Below the pieces are notes generated by a model. It worked only from the letters and a program-made list of their open reading frames with translations, was not told the DNA's origin and ran no database searches. The translations under genes were made by a program, and so were the position numbers. A DNA stretch of 64,000 bases from Pedobacter namyangjuensis (GTDB lineage Bacteria; Bacteroidota; Bacteroidia; Sphingobacteriales; Sphingobacteriaceae), in NCBI RefSeq assembly GCF_003313325.1, contig NZ_QMHQ01000001.1:1116001-1180000 (forward strand), written 5' to 3'. Below, piece after piece: positions 26,854-35,189 of this stretch. How positions within the stretch are numbered: the stretch's first letter is position 1; each line of letters begins with the position of its first letter.

Positions 26854-27231
26854 ATGAATATCCTTATAGCGGACGAGTTTCTGATTTATAGGTATGTAAT
26901 CAAATCTTACATCAGCAAATGCTGGCCCAATGCTACAATTGCAGAAGCTGGCAGTTTGCAAGAAGTGGTGACGAATGTTCAGGAAGCCTCTTTCGATCTG
27001 ATGATTTTGGATATGCATATGCCGGGGTCTCAAAAGCTTGAGGAATTTGTTAAGGAAATGGCGAAAAGTACAAAGATTGTTATGTTTTCGGAGTATGCCA
27101 TTGAAACGAATAAAGCAAAACGATTAACTGATTTAGGGGTTGAGAATATGTTGCTCAAATCCGCTCCGGGAAAAGACGTTATAGCATCGTTTCAAGCGGT
27201 ATTCGCAGTGGAAAAGATGAAATCGGCATAA
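26854..27231 (+). CDS. Stand-alone response-regulator receiver domain
   Basis: A single receiver domain of 125 residues with acidic pair D7/E8, phosphoacceptor D53 (LMILDMHMPG), S79 and K102, all as expected for phosphorylation. No output domain follows; the stop is followed by a terminator. It resembles the receiver half of LuxR-type regulators. It begins 12 bases after the PorE-like gene, so it is in the same transcript and may act on adhesin or secretion control by protein contact. Confidence 0.88.
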   Translation: MNILIADEFLIYRYVIKSYISKCWPNATIAEAGSLQEVVTNVQEASFDLMILDMHMPGSQKLEEFVKEMAKSTKIVMFSEYAIETNKAKRLTDLGVENMLLKSAPGKDVIASFQAVFAVEKMKSA

Positions 27232-27240
27232 AAAGAGAAA

Positions 27241-27277
27241 AAATCGCTGTGAGATGTAATCTTGCAGCGATTTTTTT
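27241..27277 (+). terminator. Intrinsic terminator after the receiver gene
   Basis: A 9-bp stem AAATCGCTG/CAGCGATTT (27241-27249, 27265-27273) with a 15-base loop and a T run closes the type IX-related transcript. Confidence 0.88.
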
Positions 27278-27312
27278 ATAAGGTAATCAGATCTAGCATA
27301 AAAAAATAGAAT

Positions 27313-27343
27313 TTTGACGTTACACTAAACATCTCTATTTTTG
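27313..27343 (+). promoter_or_regulatory. Consensus Bacteroidota promoter, possibly leaderless
   Basis: TTTG (27313-27316) and TATTTTTG (27336-27343) are 19 bases apart, the same boxes and spacing as the rplC promoter. The ATG of the VF530-like gene begins only 3 bases later, so the transcript should start at or beside the start codon. Confidence 0.65.
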
Positions 27344-27346
27344 TGT

Positions 27347-27568
27347 ATGGCAGTTACTGAACAAAAAAACAATCCATTACACGGTTTAACTTTAGAATTT
27401 ATTGTTAAGCAGTTATTCTTCCATTACGGATGGGAGGAATTGGGTAATTTGGTTAAAATTGCCTGTTTCAGAAACGATCCCTCATTAAAGTCTAGTCTAA
27501 AATTTTTGCGTAAAACAGACTGGGCACGTAAAAAGGTAGAAAAATTATATTTAAATACCTTTCACTAA
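27347..27568 (+). CDS. VF530-family (DUF2132) small DNA-binding protein
   Basis: The 73-residue product matches the VF530 family: [48 protein letters not shown]. Family members are small helical proteins reported to bind DNA; their role is unclear. The ATG at 27347 was preferred to a TTG two codons upstream because it gives the conserved start and fits the promoter position. It is the first gene after a terminator and has its own promoter. Confidence 0.9.
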   Translation: MAVTEQKNNPLHGLTLEFIVKQLFFHYGWEELGNLVKIACFRNDPSLKSSLKFLRKTDWARKKVEKLYLNTFH

Positions 27569-27628
27569 GCCTCTGTTAAAAAGGGTTAAAAAACTCTTAA
27601 CTTAATTTTCTGTACTTATCTTCATTGC

Positions 27629-28338
27629 ATGAAGTGTATTTTCTTTCAGGTAATTTTCTTGTTTTTTATGGTGTCCTTACTAAAAGCGCAAAGTGATGTA
27701 AGTGGTATGGTACAGGATAGAACAAGCAGAAAATCAATTGATTTTGTGGATGTTTTTAACCTGAGCAATAAAGCGCAAACTTTAACAAATGCCAAAGGCG
27801 AATTTAAAATTAAAGCTTCGGTAAACGATTTGTTGGTTTTTTAATCCTAGGCTACAGAAAAGACACCTTGTTGCTAACTAGTTTAGGCCCTGTAAGGCGG
27901 TATCTTGAAAAGGATGTTAATTTATTGAATACAGTTACCGTTACAAACAACCAGAGCATCAAAGAGCAATATGCCGAAACTTTTAATAAAGCTAACGCTG
28001 TATTGCTCAAGCCAGGTCGCGGTCTATTGTTTTATCCCTCTGCCTATTTTAGTAGAGAAGGGAAACAAGCAAGACGATTTAAGAGAATGTTAAAGCAAGA
28101 TGTGAAGGAAAATCAGATTGATAAACGTTTTAACCTAAAAACTGTAACCGCCTTACTTCCATTAAAGCAACCAGAGCTAGATGCATTTTTAGTAATGTAC
28201 CGCCCAACATTAAAATTTGTACAGAAGGCTAGCGCTGATGATTTTAAATTTTATTTGATAGATGCTTACGATAAGTTTAAACTTTTACCAGCTGAAAAAA
28301 AGATCTTGCCTCGATTAAAAGCAGAAGAGAATAACTAA
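27629..28338 (+). pseudogene. Carboxypeptidase-regulatory-like exported protein, interrupted by a frameshift
   Basis: The first part (27629-27844) encodes a signal peptide (ending LLKAQ) and a carboxypeptidase-regulatory-like domain (SGMVQDRTSRKSIDFVDVFN, GEFKIKASVNDLL). It stops at TAA in 27842-27844. Reading continues in the -1 frame with ILGYRKDTLLL, which is the natural end of that domain, and runs to 28338. The switch lies in a run of six T (27837-27842); seven T would restore one frame of about 236 residues. It may be a pseudogene, a phase-variable gene or a sequencing error. The function of the C-terminal part is unknown. Confidence 0.8.
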
Positions 28339-28364
28339 ATTGCAGTTCATTTATCTCGTGTGCT

Positions 28365-29102
28365 TTGAAAGAAATTATCCGTTTTTTTGCGTTTTTATTT
28401 GTTTTAATCCTCTTTTTTGGCTTTAAGGCTGATAATTCATTACCTGTAAAAAAGAAACTCGTTTTAGTGTTTTCGTTAACAAAAGGCTTTAGGCACGATT
28501 CAATTGATGAAGGAATCAAAGCACTGAAAAATTTGGGCTTAACAAATAACTTCGAAATTAATGCCACCGAAGATGTTAGCGCCTTTGATGAAAGTAACTT
28601 GAAAAAATATGCTTTGGTCGTGTTTTTAAATCCTACGGGTTCAGATTTATTTAATGATGAGCAAAAGAATGCTTTAAAGAAATACATTAATAATGGTGGT
28701 GGATTTGTAGGTATACATGCCGCGACGGACTGTAACTATGAGTGGGAATGGTATGGTAAAATGGTTGGTGGTTATTTCGCCAGTCACCCTAAAATACAAA
28801 CAGCAAAGTTGGATGTGGTTATGCCTAAGCATAAAATTGTAAAAGGTTTGCCAAACCCATGGATGCACAAAGACGAATGGTACAACTTTAAATCATTTAA
28901 CAAAGCGGTAAACGTATTGGTTAAGGTAGATGAAACTTCTTACTCCGGTGGAAAAATGAATAACGATCATCCTGTAAGCTGGTATCATGAGTATGATGGG
29001 GGAAAGGTTTTTTACACTGCTTTAGGCCACACAAAAGAATGTTACACTGATCCGAATTTTTTAATGCATTTGTTGGCGGGCATTAAATGGGCAATGAAAT
29101 AA
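28365..29102 (+). CDS. ThuA-domain protein
   Basis: A 245-residue exported protein with an N-terminal signal segment (about 1-22) and a ThuA-like glutamine-amidotransferase-like fold: LVLVFSLTKGFRHDSIDEG, then NNGGGFVGIHAATDC, GGYFASHPK and VFYTALGHTKE. ThuA-like proteins are linked to sugar use, and their reaction is not well defined. The start is a TTG at 28365, because no ATG is available before the signal segment. It follows the broken gene by 26 bases. Confidence 0.88.
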   Translation: MKEIIRFFAFLFVLILFFGFKADNSLPVKKKLVLVFSLTKGFRHDSIDEGIKALKNLGLTNNFEINATEDVSAFDESNLKKYALVVFLNPTGSDLFNDEQKNALKKYINNGGGFVGIHAATDCNYEWEWYGKMVGGYFASHPKIQTAKLDVVMPKHKIVKGLPNPWMHKDEWYNFKSFNKAVNVLVKVDETSYSGGKMNNDHPVSWYHEYDGGKVFYTALGHTKECYTDPNFLMHLLAGIKWAMK

Positions 29103-29108
29103 GTTTTT

Positions 29109-29291
29109 ATGATTAGAATTAATGATGAAACGCCCACAGAAACCTTGCAAGAGGTAAAAGTGGGCGATATGATAACTGATGGTTTTAGTAAAACCGGGAG
29201 GGTAGAATCTGTGGAAATTGAAGACGATGGCCTTTACAAAGTTTATGAGTTTTACCTTAACACAGATAGGGTAATAAGCACTAAGCGGTAA
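29109..29291 (+). CDS. Small hypothetical protein
   Basis: A 60-residue acidic protein (MIRINDETPTETLQEVKVGD, then beta strands ending NTDRVISTKR). No signal or membrane segment. It starts 6 bases after the ThuA gene and its stop abuts the end of the convergent membrane-protein gene. I do not recognise a family; tight spacing and codon usage like the neighbours support it as a real gene. Confidence 0.6.
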   Translation: MIRINDETPTETLQEVKVGDMITDGFSKTGRVESVEIEDDGLYKVYEFYLNTDRVISTKR

Positions 29292-29909
29292 TCATTTTTT
29301 GGCAGAGCCGATTTTATTAAAGCCAATTATTGCTAAGGCGAATATAATGAAGGCAAGTAACACAAAGCCCGAGTTTATTAGTACTTGATGATAGCCAAAT
29401 TTGGTAACATCTAAAAACGGATAAGGATACCAACCAACGAAATGTCCTCGAATTAACGAGTAAATTAAATATAGAAGTGGAAAATAGCTCCAAGCAATGC
29501 CGTTTTTCCAAGTTAGCGAGTTTTTTGGGGTGAAAATTATCCAATAGATGACGTAAGCGATGGGCACAATTACATGCAATAAGTTATCTGCTACGAGTTG
29601 CCATCCTTTTGGTGCCCAAATACCTCGAAGTACAAGGTTGTACACTAAACCAACAATTAATATATACAATGCAATGGCCGATTTGCTTGTTTGTTGCGAG
29701 AGTATTTTCCCTAATCTGGTTGTGGCACCAAAAACTGAAATGGTTAGTGTGCTAGCTACTAATAAATTGCTTAAAATGGTGAAGTAACTGAAGAAGTTGG
29801 CTACTGTGTCTTTTAAAATAGCAAGCTGTAAAATTAAAGCAAACCAAGTAGCGAATGCTAATGATATTTCAAAAACCAGTTGGGTTTTGCTCTTTGAGTT
29901 AGATTGCAT
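29292..29909 (-). CDS. Pr6Pr-family membrane protein
   Basis: A 205-residue protein with six predicted membrane segments and the family features NFFSYFTILSNLL, LRGIWAPKGWQLVADNLLHV, IPIAYVIYWIIF-like segment, and GWYPYPFLDV. The Pr6Pr family is related to the FAR-17a/AIG1 proteins; its activity in bacteria is unknown. It is transcribed alone, convergent with the small gene at 29109. A TTTCGT-N3-ACGAAA palindrome lies 33 bases upstream of its start. Confidence 0.85.
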   Translation of the reverse strand: MQSNSKSKTQLVFEISLAFATWFALILQLAILKDTVANFFSYFTILSNLLVASTLTISVFGATTRLGKILSQQTSKSAIALYILIVGLVYNLVLRGIWAPKGWQLVADNLLHVIVPIAYVIYWIIFTPKNSLTWKNGIAWSYFPLLYLIYSLIRGHFVGWYPYPFLDVTKFGYHQVLINSGFVLLAFIIFALAIIGFNKIGSAKK

Positions 29910-29941
29910 AGGTAATAATATGAACTAATGTCGAAATCTTT

Positions 29942-29956
29942 TTTCGTATAACGAAA
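29942..29956. promoter_or_regulatory. Perfect palindrome TTTCGT-ATA-ACGAAA
   Basis: A 15-base palindrome directly upstream of the Pr6Pr gene; a repressor operator is the natural reading. The same half-sites at wider spacing occur upstream of the AraC-type gene at 34832-34857. Confidence 0.45.
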
Positions 29957-30253
29957 TTTTGGCGCTTTGTTTTACGTTTTACAAAAGTTATGTGATGTGC
30001 CCTGGTTAGCTAAACCAGATTGGCGTGTAAATACTTTTTGACGTGATGGCTTTACAAGGCTGCTTCGCTGGTGCTAATAGCGATGAATGTTATAACAGGA
30101 ACCGAGGTGACAAAAAGATTGGAACAGAAAGCTGGACTATATTTACATAAGGACTACTGCCCTTGCTTTTCTAAATAAAATGCTCGATAATTTAATTGTG
30201 GGTAAACTTTCTGTTAAGCAATGCACAAATCTTAAAATTTTTGGTGTAACCTA

Positions 30254-30284
30254 TTGATAGTTAAAAGAAATTGTTCTACTTTTG
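30254..30284 (+). promoter_or_regulatory. rpsL promoter
   Basis: TTG at 30254-30256 and TACTTTTG at 30277-30284 with a 20-base spacer match the Bacteroidota housekeeping promoter (-33 TTG, -7 TAnnTTTG). The transcript would start near 30290, about 75 bases before rpsL. Confidence 0.75.
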
Positions 30285-30287
30285 CAG

Positions 30288-30326
30288 TCCCTTAATGTGG
30301 CCTCGTTGTAGGCTGGCCATTAGGGA
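30288..30326 (+). promoter_or_regulatory. rpsL leader hairpin
   Basis: The arms TCCCT..AAT..GGCC (30288-30302) and GGCC..ATT..AGGGA (30315-30326) form an interrupted stem around a loop of 12 bases at the very start of the predicted transcript. It is a candidate binding site for ribosomal protein feedback control or a 5' stability element. Confidence 0.5.
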
Positions 30327-30363
30327 GTTTTTAAAATAAAATAGAAAAAACAAAAAGCAAGAA

Positions 30364-30777
30364 ATGCCAACCATTCAACAATTAGTTAGAAAAGGTAGAG
30401 TAGCACTGGAGTTCAAGAGTAAGTCTCCAGCGTTGGACAGCTGTCCACAGCGAAGAGGTGTATGTACGCGTGTATATACTACTACCCCTAAAAAACCAAA
30501 CTCAGCAATGCGTAAAGTTGCCCGTGTACGTTTAACCAATGGAAAAGAGGTGAATGCCTATATTCCTGGGGAAGGTCACAACTTACAGGAGCACTCTATC
30601 GTGTTAATTCGTGGTGGCCGTGTTAAGGATTTGCCAGGTGTACGTTACCACATTATCCGTGGTGCATTAGATACGTCAGGTGTGGCGGGTCGTAACCAAC
30701 GTCGTAGTAAATATGGTACTAAGCGTCCTAAACCAGGACAAGCAGCTGCAGCACCAGCAAAAGGAAAGAAAAAATAA
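30364..30777 (+). CDS. rpsL: 30S ribosomal protein S12
   Basis: S12 sits at the decoding centre. The 137-residue protein has the invariant motifs [13 protein letters not shown] and [18 protein letters not shown], with the lysines that border the codon-anticodon site intact, so no streptomycin-resistance change is seen at these positions. A basic, alanine-rich tail ends in GKKK. It is the first gene of the str operon, with a promoter about 80 bases upstream. Confidence 0.98.
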   Translation: MPTIQQLVRKGRVALEFKSKSPALDSCPQRRGVCTRVYTTTPKKPNSAMRKVARVRLTNGKEVNAYIPGEGHNLQEHSIVLIRGGRVKDLPGVRYHIIRGALDTSGVAGRNQRRSKYGTKRPKPGQAAAAPAKGKKK

Positions 30778-30779
30778 TT

Positions 30780-30785
30780 AGGAGG
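30780..30785 (+). promoter_or_regulatory. Perfect Shine-Dalgarno sequence for rpsG
   Basis: AGGAGG lies 8 bases before the rpsG ATG. Most starts in this window lack such a sequence, as is usual in Bacteroidota, so this one stands out. Confidence 0.75.
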
Positions 30786-30793
30786 AAACAGAC

Positions 30794-31261
30794 ATGAGAA
30801 AATCAAAACCAAAAAAGAGAATTATTCTTCCTGATCCTAAATTTAACGATGTTCAGGTTACAAGATTTGTAAATAACATGATGTACGATGGAAAGAAATC
30901 TATCGCATACGCTATTTTTTATGATGCAGTAGAAATTGCAGAACAAAAAGCTGGCGAAAGCGGATTAGAAATTTTCAAACGTGCTTTAGTAAATATCAGC
31001 CCAGCTGTAGAGGTTAAATCTCGTAGAGTTGGTGGTGCAAACTTCCAAGTACCTACAGAGGTAAGACCAGATCGTAAAATTGCTTTAGGCATGAAATGGT
31101 TAATTACGTATGCACGTAAACGTGGAGAAAAAACCATGAAAGAGAAATTAGCAGGTGAAATCGTTTCAGCAGCTAAAGGTGAAGGTGCAGCAGTTAAAAA
31201 GAAAGAAGATACGCATAAAATGGCTGAGGCTAACAAAGCGTTCTCTCACTTCAGATTCTAA
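30794..31261 (+). CDS. rpsG: 30S ribosomal protein S7
   Basis: S7 nucleates assembly of the small-subunit head and binds the 3' domain of 16S rRNA. The 155-residue protein has [36 protein letters not shown] and [17 protein letters not shown], all typical. It follows rpsL by 16 bases and is preceded by a perfect AGGAGG. Confidence 0.98.
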   Translation: MRKSKPKKRIILPDPKFNDVQVTRFVNNMMYDGKKSIAYAIFYDAVEIAEQKAGESGLEIFKRALVNISPAVEVKSRRVGGANFQVPTEVRPDRKIALGMKWLITYARKRGEKTMKEKLAGEIVSAAKGEGAAVKKKEDTHKMAEANKAFSHFRF

Positions 31262-31264
31262 GAT

Positions 31265-31350
31265 AATGTTTGAATGAGTGAATTTTGAATGATTGAATTG
31301 GTTAATTCCTATTCAATCATTTTCTCATTTACGTCATTCATTAATTCAAA
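31265..31350 (+). repeat. Simple-word palindrome between rpsG and fusA
   Basis: The left arm is built of GAATGA/TTGAAT words (31270-31300) and the right arm of their complements (31310-31348). AATGATTGAAT pairs with ATTCAATCATT. It forms a long imperfect hairpin in the transcript without a T run. Confidence 0.7.
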
Positions 31351-31353
31351 AAT

Positions 31354-33468
31354 ATGTCAAGAGATTTAAAATTTACAAGAAATATTGGAATTGCTGCTCA
31401 CATTGATGCGGGTAAAACCACAACAACTGAGCGTATTCTTTATTATGCTGGTGTTAGCCATAAAATTGGCGAGGTGCACGAAGGTGCAGCAACAATGGAC
31501 TGGATGGCACAAGAGCAAGAGCGTGGTATTACCATTACTTCTGCTGCAACAACCGTAAACTGGAACTACCGTGGTAGCAAATACCATATTAACATTATCG
31601 ATACACCGGGACACGTGGATTTTACCGTAGAGGTAAACCGTTCGTTACGTGTATTAGATGGTTTGGTATTCTTGTTTTCTGCAGTTGATGGTGTTGAGCC
31701 TCAATCTGAAACTAACTGGCGTTTAGCTAACAACTATAATGTTGCTCGTATTGGTTTTGTTAACAAAATGGACCGCTCTGGAGCTGACTTCTTAAAAGTT
31801 GTTAAGCAAGTTAAAGATATGTTAGGTAGTAATGCAGTTCCATTGCAATTACCTATCGGATCTGAAGACTCATTTAAAGGTGTGGTTGATTTGATCAACA
31901 ACCGTGGTATTGTTTGGAATGAGCATGATAAAGGTATGACCTTTACTGAAGTGCCTATCCCAGAGGATATGTTAGATGAGGTTGCAGAGTGGAGAGAGAA
32001 ATTGCTTGAATCTGTAGCTGATTATGATGAGACTTTGATGGAGAAATTCTTCGAAGATCCAAACTCAATTACAGAGCGTGAAATTTTAGATGCTTTACGT
32101 GCTGCGGTACTTGATGCTAAAATTGTTCCTATGGTTTGTGGTTCATCTTTCAAAAACAAAGGTGTACAAACTATGCTTGATTATGTGATGGAATTATTGC
32201 CTTCACCATTAGATAGCGAAGGTGTTGTAGGTACAAACCCAGATACAAACGAAGAGGTTTTACGTAAACCATCAGAAAGTGAGCCTTTTGCAGCTTTAGC
32301 ATTTAAAATTGCAACAGATCCATTTGTAGGCCGTTTATGCTTTATCCGCGTTTACTCGGGTAACTTAGAGGCGGGTTCTTACATTTACAATGCTCGTTCT
32401 GAAAACAAAGAACGTATTTCTCGTATCTTCCAAATGCATGCTAACAAGCAAAATCCAATTCCTAACGTAGGTGCTGGAGATATTGCTGCGGTAGTAGGCT
32501 TTAAAGACATTAAAACTGGAGATACACTTTGCGAAGAGAAAAATCCAATTATCCTTGAATCAATGAACTTCCCTGAGCCAGTAATTGGTTTAGCAATTGA
32601 GCCTAAAACTCAAGCAGACGTTGATAAATTAGGTATGGCTTTAGGTAAGTTAGCGGAGGAAGATCCTACATTTAGAGTTCAAACTGACGAGGAAACTGGT
32701 CAAACTGTAATCTCTGGTATGGGTGAGCTTCACTTAGATATCTTGATCGATCGTTTAAGACGTGAGTTTAAAGTAGAAGTTAACCAAGGTGCGCCACAAG
32801 TGGCTTACAAAGAAGCTATCTTTGGTACAACTCAACACCGCGAAACTTATAAAAAACAATCTGGTGGTCGTGGTAAATTCGCGGATATCCAAGTTGTTAT
32901 TTCTCCAATTGATGCTGATTTTGAAAAAGGTGGTTTACAATTCGTAAACGAAATTACAGGTGGTTCAATTCCACGTGAGTTTATTCCTTCTGTAGAGAAA
33001 GGTTTTGCTTCTGCAATGTCGAATGGTGTGTTGGCAGGTTATCCACTTCCTGATATGAAAGTACGTTTGATTGATGGTTCATTCCACGCAGTCGATTCAG
33101 ATGCTTTATCATTTGAGCTTGCTGCTCGTATGGCATATCGTGAGGCTTTACCTAAATGTAAACCTACTTTGATGGAGCCAATCATGAAAATCGAAATCTT
33201 AACTCCTGAAGAAAACATGGGTGATGTTATCGGTGATATGAACCGTCGTCGTGGTCAGTTATTAGGTATGGATACTCGTAATGGATCTCAAGTAATTAAG
33301 GCTACAGTGCCTTTATCAGAAATGTTCGGTTATGTAACTCAGTTACGTACAATCACCTCTGGTCGTGCTACTTCTACAATGGAGTTTGATCACTACGAAG
33401 CTGCGCCTAAAAACGTACAAGACGAAGTAATTGCTAAATCAAAAGGCAGAATTAAGTCTGAAGACTAA
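31354..33468 (+). CDS. fusA: Elongation factor G
   Basis: EF-G is the GTPase that drives translocation. The 704-residue protein has the P-loop [17 protein letters not shown], switch region [17 protein letters not shown] and [10 protein letters not shown], followed by domains II to V of normal length. It belongs to the str operon, separated from rpsG by a 92-base spacer with a palindrome. Confidence 0.98.
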   Translation: MSRDLKFTRNIGIAAHIDAGKTTTTERILYYAGVSHKIGEVHEGAATMDWMAQEQERGITITSAATTVNWNYRGSKYHINIIDTPGHVDFTVEVNRSLRVLDGLVFLFSAVDGVEPQSETNWRLANNYNVARIGFVNKMDRSGADFLKVVKQVKDMLGSNAVPLQLPIGSEDSFKGVVDLINNRGIVWNEHDKGMTFTEVPIPEDMLDEVAEWREKLLESVADYDETLMEKFFEDPNSITEREILDALRAAVLDAKIVPMVCGSSFKNKGVQTMLDYVMELLPSPLDSEGVVGTNPDTNEEVLRKPSESEPFAALAFKIATDPFVGRLCFIRVYSGNLEAGSYIYNARSENKERISRIFQMHANKQNPIPNVGAGDIAAVVGFKDIKTGDTLCEEKNPIILESMNFPEPVIGLAIEPKTQADVDKLGMALGKLAEEDPTFRVQTDEETGQTVISGMGELHLDILIDRLRREFKVEVNQGAPQVAYKEAIFGTTQHRETYKKQSGGRGKFADIQVVISPIDADFEKGGLQFVNEITGGSIPREFIPSVEKGFASAMSNGVLAGYPLPDMKVRLIDGSFHAVDSDALSFELAARMAYREALPKCKPTLMEPIMKIEILTPEENMGDVIGDMNRRRGQLLGMDTRNGSQVIKATVPLSEMFGYVTQLRTITSGRATSTMEFDHYEAAPKNVQDEVIAKSKGRIKSED

Positions 33469-33472
33469 TATT

Positions 33473-33541
33473 AGATGTGAGTATTGAGATATGAGAATTG
33501 AGATTTGTCTCACATCTAACGTCTCATTTCTCACATCTCAA
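33473..33541 (+). repeat. Simple-word palindrome between fusA and rpsJ
   Basis: AGATGTGAG at 33473-33481 is complementary to CTCACATCT, which is present twice (33508-33517 and 33529-33538 as TCTCACATCT). The arms are made of GAGAT/ATGAG words and their complements, and the stem can pair in two registers. Confidence 0.7.
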
Positions 33542-33599
33542 AAATAAACCGATTCCTTGTTATTAATAGCTCTAACAAGGCGTCATAAATTAAAACAAA

Positions 33600-33905
33600 A
33601 TGAGCCAAAGAATCAGAATCAAATTAAAATCTTACGATTATAACTTGGTAGACAAATCTGCTGAGAAAATCGTTAAAACTGTTAAACCTACGGGTGCAGT
33701 AGTAAGCGGACCAATTCCACTTCCTACAGAGAAAAAAATCTTTACTGTATTACGTTCTCCACACGTTAACAAAAAAGCTAGAGAGCAATTTCAATTGTGT
33801 GCTTATAAACGTCTTTTAGATATTTATAGCTCTAACTCTAAAACAGTTGATGCTTTAATGAAACTTGAATTACCTAGCGGTGTTGAAGTTGAAATCAAAG
33901 TTTAA
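33600..33905 (+). CDS. rpsJ: 30S ribosomal protein S10
   Basis: A 101-residue S10 with [38 protein letters not shown] and [12 protein letters not shown]. It acts in the 30S head. It is normally followed at once by rplC, but here it is followed by a terminator and 16 kb of unrelated genes. Confidence 0.98.
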   Translation: MSQRIRIKLKSYDYNLVDKSAEKIVKTVKPTGAVVSGPIPLPTEKKIFTVLRSPHVNKKAREQFQLCAYKRLLDIYSSNSKTVDALMKLELPSGVEVEIKV

Positions 33906-33927
33906 TGATTTTATAGAAACAAAAAAT

Positions 33928-33954
33928 CCTCGGGAGTTTTCTCGAGGCTTTTTT
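33928..33954 (+). terminator. Intrinsic terminator after rpsJ
   Basis: CCTCGGGA/TCTCGAGG arms with one wobble (33928-33935 and 33940-33947) are followed by CTTTTTTG. It ends the rpsL-rpsG-fusA-rpsJ transcript. Confidence 0.8.
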
Positions 33955-33966
33955 GTTTTAAGTGGT

Positions 33967-34788
33967 TTATTCTAAAATCAATTGATTTATTCCTTGATCC
34001 TGCAGTAGAAATTTTTCTGCGCTTAATCCGGTAAAGCGTAAAAAATCCTTATTAAGATGTGATAAGTCGTAATAGCCGAACTGGGCAGAAGTTTCTGAAA
34101 TGCTTTTGGAAATAGGTTGTTTTAAGCACTGGTTAACCAATGTATTAAAGCGTACCATTGAGGCAAATTTTTTTGGAGAAAATCCAACATGCTGCTGAAA
34201 GCTATCTCGCAGGTTTCTATCGCATGTGCAAGAATTTTTAGCAATTTCTCTAATGTCTACCATCCCAGAATATTTGAACATCATAGACAAAGCGCTGTTC
34301 ACGTAATTGATATTATTAGTTGGTGCATAGCCAATTTTCTGTAGCAAATATTCCTGTATTGCTTCCCATTTCGCTGAAACTAACTTAAAGCTGTTTATTT
34401 TATCATTTAAAATCCGCAAGTTTTTGTTCATGTCTGTTACACAGTACATGGTATTGGCAAAATGATTGGCATCTTCACGCCAAAACAGCGCAGTACTGTG
34501 GGGCTTTGGTAAAACCAAAATCCATTCTGTTTTACAGGGAATTTCAAAATCGATAGGCACATAACCGGAGCCTCCCGAGTAGATATTTCCAGGCGCAGTA
34601 TTATGCAATTTCCCATTATCAAAATTGATCGTCATCGGATCGCTTGCCTCCAAGGTAAAAGCCCACAAGCCATAAAAGCGAGGCACAAGTTTAAACCTAA
34701 CAGAGTTTTCTGTTTGCTGCTTTATATATAATGCTTTAGAAATGTGGGCTTGTAACGCTCCACAAATTGGGAGTTGGATAAGTTCCAT
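33967..34788 (-). CDS. AraC-family transcriptional regulator
   Basis: A 273-residue regulator with an N-terminal sensor part (FYGLWAFTLEASDPMTINFD, about 1-160) and a C-terminal AraC DNA-binding domain: first HTH at DIREIAKNSCTCDRNLRDSFQ, then GFSPKKFASMVRF, second HTH at SISETSAQFGYYDLSHLNKDF. The effector is unknown. It is convergent with rpsJ and divergent from the beta-barrel/TANFOR operon, which it may control. Confidence 0.92.
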   Translation of the reverse strand: MELIQLPICGALQAHISKALYIKQQTENSVRFKLVPRFYGLWAFTLEASDPMTINFDNGKLHNTAPGNIYSGGSGYVPIDFEIPCKTEWILVLPKPHSTALFWREDANHFANTMYCVTDMNKNLRILNDKINSFKLVSAKWEAIQEYLLQKIGYAPTNNINYVNSALSMMFKYSGMVDIREIAKNSCTCDRNLRDSFQQHVGFSPKKFASMVRFNTLVNQCLKQPISKSISETSAQFGYYDLSHLNKDFLRFTGLSAEKFLLQDQGINQLILE

Positions 34789-35189
34789 AGAAAATGCTTC
34801 AAGTGCAACAGTTTGGTTTAAGAAGTTTCTCTTTCGTCTTATACTAATATAACGAAAATTTAATCGAAAAATAAGACATGGCTACTATTTATGCATAGCA
34901 GCTAAAAATCTCCGTTTTTTACAATAGTGGTAGCTTTTACCTGTAATACATTTGTATAGCGTTAGCGAATAAATGGTATTGGGGTGCATTTAAAAGGAGC
35001 TGTTCATTTACCCAAATACCGCTAGTTTATTTCAGCCTTTTATAAATTGAAGGCGAGCGTATTCGCAATGCGAAGCATTTTCTCTAGTTAAAAATAGTAG
35101 TTCACTCAATAAAAAGGGTTGCTGGATAAGTCGTCAGAAAACCATCGTAATAAAGCTGTTTTTTTAACCTATAAATTAAACAAGGGATA
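34789..35189. other. Divergent control region between the AraC gene and the TANFOR operon
   Basis: About 400 bases, AT-rich and without a gene. It contains a TTTCGT-N14-ACGAAA inverted repeat at 34832-34857 and TACATTTG at 34947-34954, a match to the -7 box without a good -33 partner. Both genes probably have their promoters here. Confidence 0.5.
34832..34857. promoter_or_regulatory. Inverted repeat TTTCGT-N14-ACGAAA
   Basis: The half-sites equal those of the palindrome upstream of the Pr6Pr gene, and the decamer TATAACGAAA is shared by both places. It lies 44 bases upstream of the AraC start, so it could be an autoregulatory operator. Confidence 0.35.

Larger units (their letters stand above)
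29910..30363. other. Spacer between the Pr6Pr gene and rpsL
   Basis: This spacer of over 450 bases holds the divergent control regions. It contains the TTTCGT-ATA-ACGAAA palindrome at 29942-29956, a CTGGTT/AACCAG hairpin at 30002-30018, the rpsL promoter at 30254-30284 and the rpsL leader hairpin at 30288-30326. No gene is seen between 30020 and 30250. Confidence 0.6.

Noticed and set aside
30002..30018. CTGGTT/AACCAG hairpin in the rpsL upstream region as a terminator
   Set aside because: The stem is only 6 bp and no T run follows; it is kept as a note in the spacer entry.
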